The notes under the pieces were generated by a model. That model worked only from the letters and a program-made list of their open reading frames with translations, searched no databases and was not told where the DNA came from. The position numbers were made by a program, and so were the translations under genes. Shown here in pieces: positions 46,387 through 55,040 of a stretch of 64,000 bases of DNA. How positions within the stretch are numbered: position 1 is the stretch's first letter; every line of letters begins with the position of its first letter. The stretch lies in NCBI RefSeq assembly GCF_001517405.1, contig NZ_LN907827.1, positions 3,134,915 to 3,198,914 on the forward strand, given 5' to 3'. This DNA comes from Duffyella gerundensis (GTDB lineage Bacteria; Pseudomonadota; Gammaproteobacteria; Enterobacterales; Enterobacteriaceae).

Positions 46387-47400
46387 TTAACCCGCCAGCG
46401 GCGGTTCAGCGTGCAGAATGCGTTCAGCCTGCTGTGCAGTGAGCGGATAATCAAAGAAGCGCCGATAAAAATCCTGCGTGATCTTCACCATATCGATGCC
46501 GACAAAACGCTGCGGATGCAGCTTCGCCGCGGCCCACTGGATCTGTAGCGCTGCTTCGGTGCCGTAGCGATCCCACGGAAATACCCCGGCCGGATTTCGC
46601 CAGACGCGATGCTGTTTAACCGCGGGCAGGCTACTGAACAAAGCGGCATAATCCGACTGCTCTAGCGTGCCCGCGCTGGCATCAATAATAATCACCTCAG
46701 GCTGCCAGGCGATGACACTCTCAGGTGTCGTCTCCTTCATGTTGCCAGAAACCTGCGCAGCGGCATTGCGTCCGCCCGCCAGCCGAATCCAGGTGTCGAT
46801 CAGCGTATCGCGACCATCGACCTTTAACGGATGCAGCGACTGAATGTGCAGCACGCGCGGCCGCTGCGCCTCGCTCAGATTGCGGGTTACCGCACCGATC
46901 GCGTTAACCTTCTCATCGAGATACGCATTCCAGGCCCGCGCGCGCTGGCGTGCCCGATCGGTGCCCACGACCTCAGCGGTGGTCAACAGATCGCGCTTCA
47001 TCGACGGAAAATCGTTGAACTTCATCACCAGCGTCGGCAAACCGGCCCGGCGATACGCGGCGGCATCGTCATCCTCGGCGGGCACAAACACCACATCGAC
47101 ATGACGAGCCAGCAGCGCTTCGCTCTCAAACGTGCGGCCGCGCACCGCCAGCGCCTGCTGTAGCGACGGTTGAATGGCAAACATCCACGGCCGATCGGCG
47201 GCATGATTGACCGTGGCGACGATGCGGTCACCGGCGCCCAGCGTCATCAGCACGGAATGATGCGCATACCAGCCGTCGGCGATGGCGCGGGCCTGCGCAG
47301 GCACCTGAACCTGATTGCCCAGATCGTCAGTGACCGTTCGCGCCTGCGCGCCGCCAACCATCAGCGCAGCCAGTAGCGGCAATAAAAGAGAAGGTTTCAT
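46387..47400 (-). CDS. Iron-complex-type ABC transporter substrate-binding protein
   Basis: A 337-residue periplasmic binding protein with a signal peptide (MKPSLLLPLLAALMVGGAQA, cleavage before RTVTDDLGNQ). VTDDLGNQVQVPAQARAIADGWYAHHSVLMTLGAGDRIVAT and HVDVVFVPAEDDDAAAYRRAGLPTLVM are typical of class III (FecB/BtuF-like) proteins binding siderophores, haem or cobalamin. The start at 47400 is the first with a signal peptide; 67 upstream codons in frame are not protein-like. No permease or ATPase gene is nearby, so it is an orphan in this window. Confidence 0.85.
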   Translation of the reverse strand: MKPSLLLPLLAALMVGGAQARTVTDDLGNQVQVPAQARAIADGWYAHHSVLMTLGAGDRIVATVNHAADRPWMFAIQPSLQQALAVRGRTFESEALLARHVDVVFVPAEDDDAAAYRRAGLPTLVMKFNDFPSMKRDLLTTAEVVGTDRARQRARAWNAYLDEKVNAIGAVTRNLSEAQRPRVLHIQSLHPLKVDGRDTLIDTWIRLAGGRNAAAQVSGNMKETTPESVIAWQPEVIIIDASAGTLEQSDYAALFSSLPAVKQHRVWRNPAGVFPWDRYGTEAALQIQWAAAKLHPQRFVGIDMVKITQDFYRRFFDYPLTAQQAERILHAEPPLAG

Positions 47401-47599
47401 CGCGGTAAGCCTCTTCGGCAAAAAGGTAAACGGAGTGACGCGCAGTATGGCATTCGCTATGTATTGTTGTTTATAACGCTGTGCGGTTTGTCGATGGTAG
47501 CAAGGCGCGGCTTGCCGCTGGCGGTCGGCTAATGCGAGGATTGAGCCTGTGCCGCGATGCGGCAACCTTTTACAACTGAGCAGCCAGGCGCCCCGGACC

Positions 47600-48505
47600 A
47601 TGAAAACCCTTAACTAGCTCGATTTAAACCTGCTGAAAGCGCTGGCGATGCTGCTTGATGAGCGCAACGTCACCCGCGCCGCGCAACGGCTCGGCGTTAC
47701 TCAACCGGCGATGAGTGCCATGCTGAACCGCCTGCGCGACGCCTTTGGCGATCCGCTGTTTATCCGTGCGCAGCGCGGCCTGGTGCCGACGCCGCGCGCG
47801 CTGGAATTGGTGGAACCGCTGCGGCAGATCATCAGCGATGTCAGCACGCTGCTGCAACCCGTACGCTTCGATCCGGCCAGCGCAACGCAAACCTTTACCC
47901 TCGCCGCCACCGACTACGCGCTCGGCACACTGGCGGTGCCGCTGCTGGCGGCGCTGAAGCAGCAGGCGCCGCAGATGCGCGTCAGCCTGATCGCCGTGGA
48001 TCATCAGCGGATCCAGCAGCAGCTGGAGCGTGGCGAGGTTGATCTGGCGCTGCTGACGCCGGAGATCGCCCCGCCCGATCTGCATGCTCGCCGCCTGTTT
48101 GATGAGCATTATGTCTGCGTGATGCGTGAAGGCCATCCGCAGGCAGCGCAACTGCCGCTCACGCTGGATCGCTTCTGCCAGCTCGATCATGCGCTGGTCT
48201 CGCCTGGCGGCAATGCTTTTCACGGCGTAACTGATGCGATGCTGGCACAGCTTGGCCGTCAACGACAGGTCACGTTGTCGGTGCAGAGCTTTATGCTGCT
48301 ACCGGCCATTTTGCGCGCCAGCGATATGGTGGCAGTTTTGCCTTCACGGCTGGTGGCCGATCTTAAGGGACTGATCGGCTGCCCGCCGCCGTTAGCTATT
48401 CCCGGTTTTACCAAAATCGCCGTCTGGCATGCGCGCAGCCATCACGACAGCGCCCAGCGCTGGCTACGGGAATTGCTGTTTACCCTGAGTGCAGATCAAG
48501 CTTAA
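47600..48505 (+). pseudogene. LysR family regulator interrupted by an amber codon
   Basis: Read from the ATG at 47600 the frame gives MKTLN, a TAG stop at 47615-47617, then LDLNLLKALAMLLDERNVTRAAQRLGVTQPAMSAMLNRLRDAFGDPLF, the standard LysR winged helix-turn-helix, and an intact effector domain (FTLAATDYALGTLAVPLLAALKQ). LysR proteins begin with such an N-terminal helix, so the upstream ATG is the natural start and codon 6 is broken. An ATG at 47648 could give a 285-residue protein lacking part of the first helix. It could be a real pseudogene, a suppressed stop or a sequencing error. It is divergent from the orphan binding protein and upstream of an SRPBCC gene. Confidence 0.75.
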
Positions 48506-48644
48506 TTACAGTGCGTTGCGCTCTGATATCATTTTCCGTTATACCCGAGATAAAAATCCAGGATTGGTTTTATATCTGCTCCCTCTGCATCATGCTCAGC
48601 ATCGCCGGGCCAACGCGTCCGGCTTCACCGACTGAGGAATGAAG

Positions 48645-49166
48645 ATGCGCAATACAATGAACGCCATTATCTGGCCAGCAGATTTTGAGCCGGGCTACAC
48701 CGAAAATTTCGCCTCAAATGAAATCATCCTCGCGGGTCTGAGCGCCGCCGATATCTGGCCGTTACTGGCCGACGCCAGCCGCTGGCCGGGCTATTATGCC
48801 AACTCCGCCAACGTCCGTTTTTATGATGGCGCGGGCCCGCAACTGGCTGACGGCGTGCGTTTTTACTTTGAAACCTTTGGCTTTCCGGTGGAAGCTCAGT
48901 GCAATGAATATCAGCCACCGACAGCGGATCAAGCGGGCCGTATCGCCTGGCACGGCTGGGCGGGCGAAGGCGATACGCGTCTTGATGTGCATCACGCCTG
49001 GCTGGTTGAGGATCTTAGCGGCCAGCGCGTGCGCATCCTGACTCAGGAGACGCAGAAAGGTAAACCGGCGGCTGAGCTGGCGCTGGCGAATCCGAACCCG
49101 ATGATCAACGGTCATCAGGACTGGCTGAATGGTTTGGTCAGCGCCGCACGGGCCGCGAAGGTGTGA
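48645..49166 (+). CDS. SRPBCC family protein (polyketide cyclase-like fold)
   Basis: A 173-residue START-like protein: the N-terminal strand and helix SNEIILAGLSAADIWPLLADASRWPGYYAN, then PQLADGVRFYFETFGFPVEAQCNEYQPP and a late helix INGHQDWLNGLVSAARAA. The family binds hydrophobic ligands in a deep cavity; the ligand is unknown. ATGs at 48639, 48645 and 48657 are possible; 48645 gives the best spacing to the GAGGA site. It lies 139 bases after the damaged LysR gene, which may have controlled it. Confidence 0.82.
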   Translation: MRNTMNAIIWPADFEPGYTENFASNEIILAGLSAADIWPLLADASRWPGYYANSANVRFYDGAGPQLADGVRFYFETFGFPVEAQCNEYQPPTADQAGRIAWHGWAGEGDTRLDVHHAWLVEDLSGQRVRILTQETQKGKPAAELALANPNPMINGHQDWLNGLVSAARAAKV

Positions 49167-49291
49167 GAAGTGAGTCAATCGAACGGCGTTCGATGAGGCG
49201 TTTGGCTTCTAAAAAGCAAAAACCCAGCCAGAGGGAGGTGGCGAGTCAATCGAACGGCGTTCGATGAAGAGTTCGGCTCCTGAAAAGCAAA

Positions 49292-49316
49292 AACCCAGCC
49301 ATAGGCTGGGTTCTTT
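49292..49316 (-). terminator. Terminator in the remnant tRNA tail copy
   Basis: AACCCAGCC-ata-GGCTGGGTT with T run on both strands. It follows the truncated tRNA 3' end, repeating the organisation seen after the intact tRNA gene. Confidence 0.85.
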
Positions 49317-49455
49317 AATAAGTGGTGCCCGAACTCGGACAAAAACGTCGGGAACGTTTTTGACGGACGCTTCAGCGTCCGCCCGCAGGGCGAGCCACAA
49401 GGAGGTGGCGAGTCAATCGAACGGCGTTCGATGAAGAGTTCGGCTCCTGAAAAGC

Positions 49456-49482
49456 AAAAACCCGCCTTTTGGGCGGGTTCTT
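49456..49482 (-). terminator. tRNA-Phe terminator
   Basis: On the minus strand AACCCGCC-caaaa-GGCGGGTTTTTGC: a 6-7 bp GC stem and T run 8 bases after the tRNA CCA end. Confidence 0.9.
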
Positions 49483-49489
49483 TAATAAG

Positions 49490-49565
49490 TGGTGCCCGAA
49501 CTCGGAATCGAACCAAGGACACGGGGATTTTCAATCCCCTGCTCTACCGACTGAGCTATTCGGGC
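49490..49565 (-). tRNA. pheV: tRNA-Phe (anticodon GAA)
   Basis: 76 bases including an encoded CCA. Read on the minus strand: acceptor arm GCCCGAA pairing with TTCGGGC, D loop AGCTCAGTCGGTAGAGC, anticodon stem GGGGA-TTGAAAA-TCCCC with anticodon GAA, and the TTCGATTC T loop. The sequence is nearly that of E. coli tRNA-Phe. In E. coli the pheV copy lies close to speC and is an integration site for genomic islands, so I use that name by synteny. Confidence 0.96.
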
Positions 49566-49575
49566 AACGGGGCGC

Positions 49576-49604
49576 ATTAAACAATAACGGCAGAATGCCG
49601 TCAA
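49576..49604 (-). promoter_or_regulatory. tRNA-Phe promoter
   Basis: On the minus strand -35 TTGACG, a 17-base spacer and -10 TTTAAT, followed by a GC-rich discriminator (GCGCCCCG), as in stringently controlled stable-RNA promoters. The tRNA begins 10 bases downstream of the -10. Confidence 0.8.
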
Positions 49605-49759
49605 ATGCTTTTCATTGAAAAGCGAACCGACTGCGCTCTTTTGCATCAACGGCGTCGCAAATGAGTAAAAAAAGGTAACCGGCAAACGGCTTTTGCTGAA
49701 TCCCTGACCGTTTCAGCCGATAACAGCGGGGACACCCACAAAAAAAATAAGGTCTCCCC

Positions 49760-51082
49760 ATGTTCAGCACCATTACATCAGGATTGATGTCGCGCATGGC
49801 CAGCCAGCCGCGTCGACACTCGTCCGCGACGCTCAGCTCGTTGAAAGGCTCGATTGCTATGATCGAGTTCAGCGAAGATGGCACCATTATCACCGCTAAT
49901 CCGCTGTTTCTCGACAGCATGGGCTACACGCTGACGGAAATTGTTGGCCAACATCACCGCATTTTTTGTCCACCTGAAGAGGTCAGCTCAGCCGGTTATG
50001 CCGCTTTCTGGCAGCGACTGCGCACGGGCGACAGTTTAAGCAGCAAATTCTTACGCCTGGCAAAAAATGGCCGTCCGGTCTGGCTGGAGGCGCACTATGT
50101 GCCGGTGAAAGATCGCAGCGGCAAGGTGTTTAAAATCGTTAAGCTGGCTACTGATATCACCTCGCATATCGTCGACGCACAGGAAAAACGCGCCATCACC
50201 ACGGCGATTGAACGTTCGATGGCGGTCATCTCCTTTAACCTGCAAGGCGAAGTGCTGAAGGCCAACGACAACTTCCTGAAAACCATGGGTTACCGTGAGG
50301 AAGAGGTCAGCGGTAAGCATCACCGCATCTTCTGTGCGGAGTCGGTTTATAACAGCGCAAAATACACCGAGTTCTGGAACAAGCTAAAGCGCGGCGAGTT
50401 TATTTCCGGGCAGTTTCCCCGCATCGATAAACAGGGTAAAACCGTCTGGCTGCGCGCCACCTATAACCCGGTTTTTGACAGCAACGGTCAGCTTTATGAA
50501 GTGGTGAAATTTGCTACCGACGTTACCGCACAGGTCGAGAAAAACCTGCTGGAACGGCAGGCGGCATCGCAGGCGTATCAAACGGCGCTGGAAACCGATA
50601 AGAGTACCCGACTGGGAGCCACGGTAATTGAAAACAGCGTGCAAACCATGCATGACCTGGCCGGTGAACTGCAGGGCATCTCGGGCGATATCTCCGATCT
50701 CAGCGAGCAGTCTGAGCGCATCGCCTTTATCGTCGAGAGCATCCGCAGCATCGCTAATCAGACCAACCTGCTCGCGCTTAATGCCGCCATCGAAGCCGCA
50801 CGCGCGGGCGCACACGGCCGCAGCTTTGCGGTAGTGGCAAATGAAGTACGCACCCTGGCGGCGAACATCAACCACGCCACCAGCGAGATCGAAGGCATGA
50901 TCCAGCAGAACCATACGTTGGCGGATAAAGCGCTGAAAGGCATTGAATCGAATCTCAAACGCGCCGATCAGGGCGTGGTGCTGGCAAAGGAAGCGGGCGG
51001 CGTGATCGCAGAAATCCGTGACAGCGCCTCCGAAGTGGTGCGCGCCATTGGCTCCGTCACCGAAGCGCTGAAGGCAAAATAA
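49760..51082 (+). CDS. Soluble PAS-PAS methyl-accepting chemotaxis protein (BdlA-like)
   Basis: A 440-residue protein with no membrane segment. Two PAS domains follow each other: about residues 30-145 ([40 protein letters not shown]) and 150-265 ([39 protein letters not shown]). They share the GxHHRIFC pattern and are an internal duplication. The C-terminal half has the conserved MCP hairpin tip ([41 protein letters not shown]). It is likely a cytoplasmic transducer to CheA; in Pseudomonas BdlA controls biofilm dispersal. It is a single gene ended by a hairpin. Confidence 0.9.
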   Translation: MFSTITSGLMSRMASQPRRHSSATLSSLKGSIAMIEFSEDGTIITANPLFLDSMGYTLTEIVGQHHRIFCPPEEVSSAGYAAFWQRLRTGDSLSSKFLRLAKNGRPVWLEAHYVPVKDRSGKVFKIVKLATDITSHIVDAQEKRAITTAIERSMAVISFNLQGEVLKANDNFLKTMGYREEEVSGKHHRIFCAESVYNSAKYTEFWNKLKRGEFISGQFPRIDKQGKTVWLRATYNPVFDSNGQLYEVVKFATDVTAQVEKNLLERQAASQAYQTALETDKSTRLGATVIENSVQTMHDLAGELQGISGDISDLSEQSERIAFIVESIRSIANQTNLLALNAAIEAARAGAHGRSFAVVANEVRTLAANINHATSEIEGMIQQNHTLADKALKGIESNLKRADQGVVLAKEAGGVIAEIRDSASEVVRAIGSVTEALKAK

Positions 51083-51087
51083 TCAAT

Positions 51088-51112
51088 CGGTGCAGCAGTG
51101 CTGCACCGGTTA
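51088..51112 (+). terminator. Hairpin after the chemotaxis transducer
   Basis: CGGTGCAGCA-g-TGCTGCACCG is a perfect 10-bp palindrome just after the stop. The T run is weak (GTTATT). Confidence 0.7.
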
Positions 51113-51332
51113 TTCCCTGGAAGCCTGTTTATGAGCAACAGGCGCAGGATGCTATTTATTATTTAAGCACGCATCTGCATGAAATAAATCAATCAAGAAA
51201 CGGCTCAAAGTTAATAAAATAGTTTATTAAACGTAAAATCAACGTCGATTTATTTCCGCTGAAAATAAAAATAACCCCATGGTAATGTCATTATGTCGCA
51301 CACGACCTCGGGTTAATTATAAGGAAATAATC

Positions 51333-52295
51333 ATGAAAAAAACTTCAGCCTCTTTATTTAGCGTCACCTCTTGCCTGTTAACGCTGCCGTTACTTTTCTC
51401 TTCACAGGTCAGCGCTAATTCACTGACGCAGGGCGATGTACAAACCTCGTTATCCTTTGGCTTTCTCAGCGGAAAAGCAAAAGAGTTTGTATTTGATGAC
51501 AGTTATAAACTCAGCGAACTGAACTGGACGATAAAAAATGCGCCGATAGTTAACGCTGAGTTTAACTATGACATAACGCCGCGTTTCAGCCTTAACGCAC
51601 GCGGCTGGACCACCATCGTGGGCGGTAACGGCTTCAACAATGACTGGGACTGGGAAGACATCAACGATAACAACTTCACGTCGCACTCCTGGGGCAAAAC
51701 CAACCTGAATTATGCCAATGAGATCGATCTCAGCGCGCGGGCCTGGTTTTTACAGACCGACCGTTATCAGGCAGGCGTGTTAGCGGGTTATCAAAAAAGC
51801 CGTTTTAGCTGGAATATGCGCGGCGGAAAATATAATTATCGCGGTGAACTGGATGACAACGATAATTACATCGCTTATCCGGAACCAGATACGGGCGAAT
51901 TTGATAACAGCAAACTCAGCCTTGGCTATAAACAAAGTTTCAGCGCACCTTATATTGGCCTGACTGGATTGTGGCGTAAAGATGATGTTGAATTTGGCGC
52001 CCTGGTAAAATTTAGCCCGTGGGTACAGTCAAAAGATAATGATGAACATTATTTACGCGATGCCACGTTCCGTAATAAAGGCAACGACGCTAAAATGGTT
52101 TCAGCGCGCGTCTATGCTGGCTACGACATCACGCCGCAAATTAAGCTGCTCACCGAGGCAAGTTATACGCGCTATTCCTTTACCCGCGCTGATACGCAAA
52201 TCTTTGATGAAGAGGGAGTAGAAAATCATCCAGGTGGTGGCGGTTTGAGCAATCAAAGCTGGATGGTGCAGGCTGGCTTGCAGTACCGTTTTTAA
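51333..52295 (+). CDS. Omptin family outer membrane protease
   Basis: A 320-residue protein with a signal peptide (first 28 residues, ending SQVSA/NS) and a ten-strand beta-barrel. The omptin active site is present: Asp104 and Asp106 in NDWDWED and the Asp-His pair in DNDEHYL, matching OmpT Asp83/Asp85 and Asp210/His212 of the mature numbering. NLNYANEIDLSARAW, GYQKSRFSW and YIGLTGLWR fit OmpT/Pla. It ends in an aromatic residue (LQYRF) as needed for barrel assembly. Omptins cleave between basic residues and need LPS. AAGGAA precedes the ATG. A strong terminator follows. Confidence 0.92.
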   Translation: MKKTSASLFSVTSCLLTLPLLFSSQVSANSLTQGDVQTSLSFGFLSGKAKEFVFDDSYKLSELNWTIKNAPIVNAEFNYDITPRFSLNARGWTTIVGGNGFNNDWDWEDINDNNFTSHSWGKTNLNYANEIDLSARAWFLQTDRYQAGVLAGYQKSRFSWNMRGGKYNYRGELDDNDNYIAYPEPDTGEFDNSKLSLGYKQSFSAPYIGLTGLWRKDDVEFGALVKFSPWVQSKDNDEHYLRDATFRNKGNDAKMVSARVYAGYDITPQIKLLTEASYTRYSFTRADTQIFDEEGVENHPGGGGLSNQSWMVQAGLQYRF

Positions 52296-52322
52296 CACTC
52301 GCTATACGTAGAGATAAACGCA

Positions 52323-52361
52323 TCAGCCGCCGCCGCTTCTGCCCGCGGCGGCTGATTTTTT
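52323..52361 (+). terminator. Terminator after the omptin gene
   Basis: CAGCCGCCGC, a 9-10 base loop, GCGGCGGCTG and T6. The T run overlaps the stop codon of the convergent PBP2 gene. Confidence 0.92.
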
Positions 52362-54216
52362 ACGGTACTGGTTTTGCTGCAGGCAGGAAAATATGGTCGA
52401 GAATATTGCGCATCACCGGCGCGGCGGTTACGCCTTCGCTGCCGCCATTTTCCAGTATCAGCGCCACCGCCACCTGCGGATGATCGAACGGCGCAAACGC
52501 GGTGTAGAAAATATGGTCACGCAGCCGCACGGGGATCATCTTCGCGTTATAGGTCTGATCTTTGCGCAGGCTGAATACCTGCGAGGTGCCGCTTTTGGCC
52601 GCAATGCCGTACGGCGCGGTGTGAAAGTATTTATAGCCGGTGCCGTTGGGCGCATTGGCCATGCCAAACATCGCGTGGCGCACCAGCGACCAGTACGGCG
52701 AACTGGCGCTGCCAATCTGCGGCTGGCTCTGCGTTGGCTGCCAGGGCGTAATCTGCTTGCCGCGCTGCGCCTGCGCCAGCAGATGCGGCTGCGTCACCCG
52801 GCCATTATTGATTAAGGTCACCATCGCCTTCACCATCTGAATCGGCGTGGCGATCCAGTAGCCCTGACCGATGCCGACCGAAATGGTATCGCCCTGATAC
52901 CAGGCTTTTTTGTGCACCCGCTGCTTCCATTCGCGGCTCGGCAGCAGGCCGTTGTACTCTTCATGCAGATCGATGCCGGTGGCTTTGCCGTAGCCAAACT
53001 CGCTGAGCAGCTGATGAATGCGGTCGATGCCCATCATATAGGCGACCTGATAAAAGAAGGTGTCGGCGGACTCTTCAATCGCTTTGGTGACATCCAGCAT
53101 GCCGTGGCCGCTGTGCTTCCAGTCGCGGTAGCGCCGGTCGGTGCCAGGCAGCGTCCAGGTTGGCGCACCGAAAAAGTGGCTCTGCGGCGTGATCACGCCG
53201 GTTAACAGCGCCGACATCGCCATATAGGGTTTCACCGTTGAGGCCGGTGGATAAAGGCCCTGGGTCACGCGATTGATCAGCGGCAAGTTTTTATCCGCCA
53301 GCAGATGCTGATAATTTTTATAGCTGATGCCTTTCACAAAAGGATTGGGATCGTAGCTCGGGCTGGAGACCATCGCTAATACGCCGCCGTCGCGCGGATC
53401 TTCTACCAGCAGCGCGGCCCGCTGCCCGGCCAGCTGGCGTTCAATATACTGTTGCAGATGCAGATCGAGCGTCAGAGTGAGGTTTTTTCCGGCTACCGGC
53501 GGCACCTCTTTCAGCACGCGCACCACGCGGCCATGGTTATCCACCTCGACCTCCTGATAGCCCGGCTTGCCGTGCAACAGCGACTCGTAAAAGCCTTCAA
53601 TACCCTGCTTGCCGATGTTGTGATCGGCAGCGTAGCTTTCCGCGATGCCCGCCGCGCTGAGCCGCTTGTCATCGGCGTCGTTGATTTTTGAGACGTAGCC
53701 AACCACGTGTGCCAGCTCGGCGCCATATGGATACTGCCGATCCTGATAGCTCTCCACCGCCACGCCGGTAAAGCGATACTGATTCACCGCGAACCGCGCC
53801 ACCTGCTCATCGCTGAGCTCGCTTTTCAGGATCACCGGCTTATAGCGGCTGCTCTGTTTCAGGTCATGTTTAAAAGTGTCGATCTCATCCGGCGTCAGGT
53901 TAATCAGCGGCGTCAGCGCCTGCAATGTGGCCGCCATATCGCTGACCTTATAAGGCGTGATCTGGATGTCGTACCAGGTGACGTTTTTCACCAGCGGAAT
54001 GCCGTTGCGATCGTAGATCAGGCCGCGCGTCGGCGCGATGGGGATCATCTTGATGTCGTTTTGATTGGATCGGGTCTGGTAGTAGCCATGTTCATCAATC
54101 TGCAAACGGTAAAGATTGCAGGCCAGAATGGCAAAGCAGGCGATTACCAGCACCATCGCCACGCAGGCGCGACGGACAAACAGCCGCTCTTCGGCCTCAA
54201 AATTACGCAAATTCAC
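52360..54216 (-). CDS. Penicillin-binding protein 2 paralogue
   Basis: A 618-residue class B PBP (peptidoglycan D,D-transpeptidase). An N-terminal membrane anchor (VRRACVAMVLVIACFAILACNLYRLQI) is followed by the pedestal domain (IAPTRGLIYDRNGIPL) and the transpeptidase domain: the SxxK motif STVK with Ser326, SxN as SAD in IEESADTFF, and KSGTSQV. Overall pattern and length fit MrdA (PBP2), but the protein is shorter than E. coli MrdA (633) and rodA, rlpA and rsmA-type neighbours are missing, so it is probably a second copy. Similar paralogues exist in Salmonella. It is convergent with the omptin gene. Confidence 0.85.
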   Translation of the reverse strand: MNLRNFEAEERLFVRRACVAMVLVIACFAILACNLYRLQIDEHGYYQTRSNQNDIKMIPIAPTRGLIYDRNGIPLVKNVTWYDIQITPYKVSDMAATLQALTPLINLTPDEIDTFKHDLKQSSRYKPVILKSELSDEQVARFAVNQYRFTGVAVESYQDRQYPYGAELAHVVGYVSKINDADDKRLSAAGIAESYAADHNIGKQGIEGFYESLLHGKPGYQEVEVDNHGRVVRVLKEVPPVAGKNLTLTLDLHLQQYIERQLAGQRAALLVEDPRDGGVLAMVSSPSYDPNPFVKGISYKNYQHLLADKNLPLINRVTQGLYPPASTVKPYMAMSALLTGVITPQSHFFGAPTWTLPGTDRRYRDWKHSGHGMLDVTKAIEESADTFFYQVAYMMGIDRIHQLLSEFGYGKATGIDLHEEYNGLLPSREWKQRVHKKAWYQGDTISVGIGQGYWIATPIQMVKAMVTLINNGRVTQPHLLAQAQRGKQITPWQPTQSQPQIGSASSPYWSLVRHAMFGMANAPNGTGYKYFHTAPYGIAAKSGTSQVFSLRKDQTYNAKMIPVRLRDHIFYTAFAPFDHPQVAVALILENGGSEGVTAAPVMRNILDHIFLPAAKPVP

Positions 54217-54335
54217 AGAAAATTATCACACGCTTTGTCATCGTTAGCTGGCCGATGATAAAGCGTCGCGGGCACACCGCCAGCGATAAGATGCACGATT
54301 ACGCGCTAAAGTGTGACATTTGTTAAGCGGCGCGT

Positions 54336-54710
54336 TTAGTCAAGATCCTCACCGACCATCATGCGGTGCCCGTCGGGCGTTACTACGCTGAACTCGCGCA
54401 TGCCGTGCGGCTTATCCTCTGGCGGCTGCGGCAGAATGGCGCCGTTGCGGGCAAACTCAGCGTAAAGCGCAGCGGCATCGTCAACGTAGAGATAGGCAAA
54501 ATAGCTGTGATCGCCGGTGGCGGAAGGCAGCATCGCGTCGGGCGAATGGCCGAGCATAATGCGCACGGCACCGCGCGTCGCCAGCTGCCAGCCAGACGCC
54601 TCCGGCCAGGCGAGCGTAAAGCCCAGCACGTCACGGAAATACGCCGCGCTGCGCGACAGATCGGGAACGGCCAGCACAAAAGCACCAGCCAGCAGGGTTG
54701 AATCGGTCAT
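54336..54710 (-). CDS. VOC family protein (glyoxalase/bleomycin-resistance fold)
   Basis: A 124-residue VOC-fold protein with the paired beta-alpha-beta-beta-beta pattern: AFVLAVPDLSRSAAYFRDVLGFTLAW and YLYVDDAAALYAEFARNGA, ending FSVVTPDGHRMMVGED. A metal-binding His/Glu set may include HSYFAYLY and the last Glu. The substrate is unknown. The start at 54710 (MTDSTLLAGAFVL) has GGAG eight bases upstream; 35 codons further upstream are not conserved. Confidence 0.83.
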   Translation of the reverse strand: MTDSTLLAGAFVLAVPDLSRSAAYFRDVLGFTLAWPEASGWQLATRGAVRIMLGHSPDAMLPSATGDHSYFAYLYVDDAAALYAEFARNGAILPQPPEDKPHGMREFSVVTPDGHRMMVGEDLD

Positions 54711-55040
54711 CGGGCATGCTCCAGTATTAACGTGAGATAAGGGGATAAATGCTTGCTCCCGGTCGACGTGGCAACCGGCAACTCGCGTGCGGCTGAGCAG
54801 CATGACCGCACGCAAGCTGCTGTACAGGCTGCCATTGTCGCCGATGCATCAGCAGAAAGCGTTATCCTTTGGCTGAAAGCGGAATGATAACTACTGCTAT
54901 TCAACAATCGAATTAATTATCTTTAAAATCAACAAAATAAGCGAGCACCTTTACCAGAAAAGAGTTCAGTTTTGCCCGGTATTGCTGCATACTTCGCCGC
55001 ATCTGATGCTAAATTGATTAACCATTTTAAGGGTGACGGC
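54711..55040. other. Intergenic region upstream of ftnA
   Basis: About 330 bases without a gene. AT-rich towards ftnA. I see no convincing Fur box or promoter pair. Confidence 0.45.

Larger units (their letters stand above)
49170..49508 (-). repeat. Tandem tRNA-Phe tail/terminator repeat
   Basis: Two direct copies of about 106 bp (49234-49339 and 49401-49508) plus a partial one (49170-49229). On the + strand each holds GGAGGTGGCGAGTCAATCG, the CGAACG-gCGTTCG palindrome, GAAGAGTTCGGCTCCTGAAAAGC, a GC-rich terminator hairpin, and TTCTTTAATAAGTGGTGCCCGAACTCGGA, which is the 3' end of tRNA-Phe. In the copy at 49318-49339 only the last 18-20 tRNA bases remain. The 60 bases between copies (49340-49400) are unique. 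Confidence 0.87.

Noticed and set aside
49175..49534. 119-codon minus-strand frame next to tRNA-Phe
   Set aside because: It runs through the tRNA and terminator repeats; the repeats explain its apparent length.
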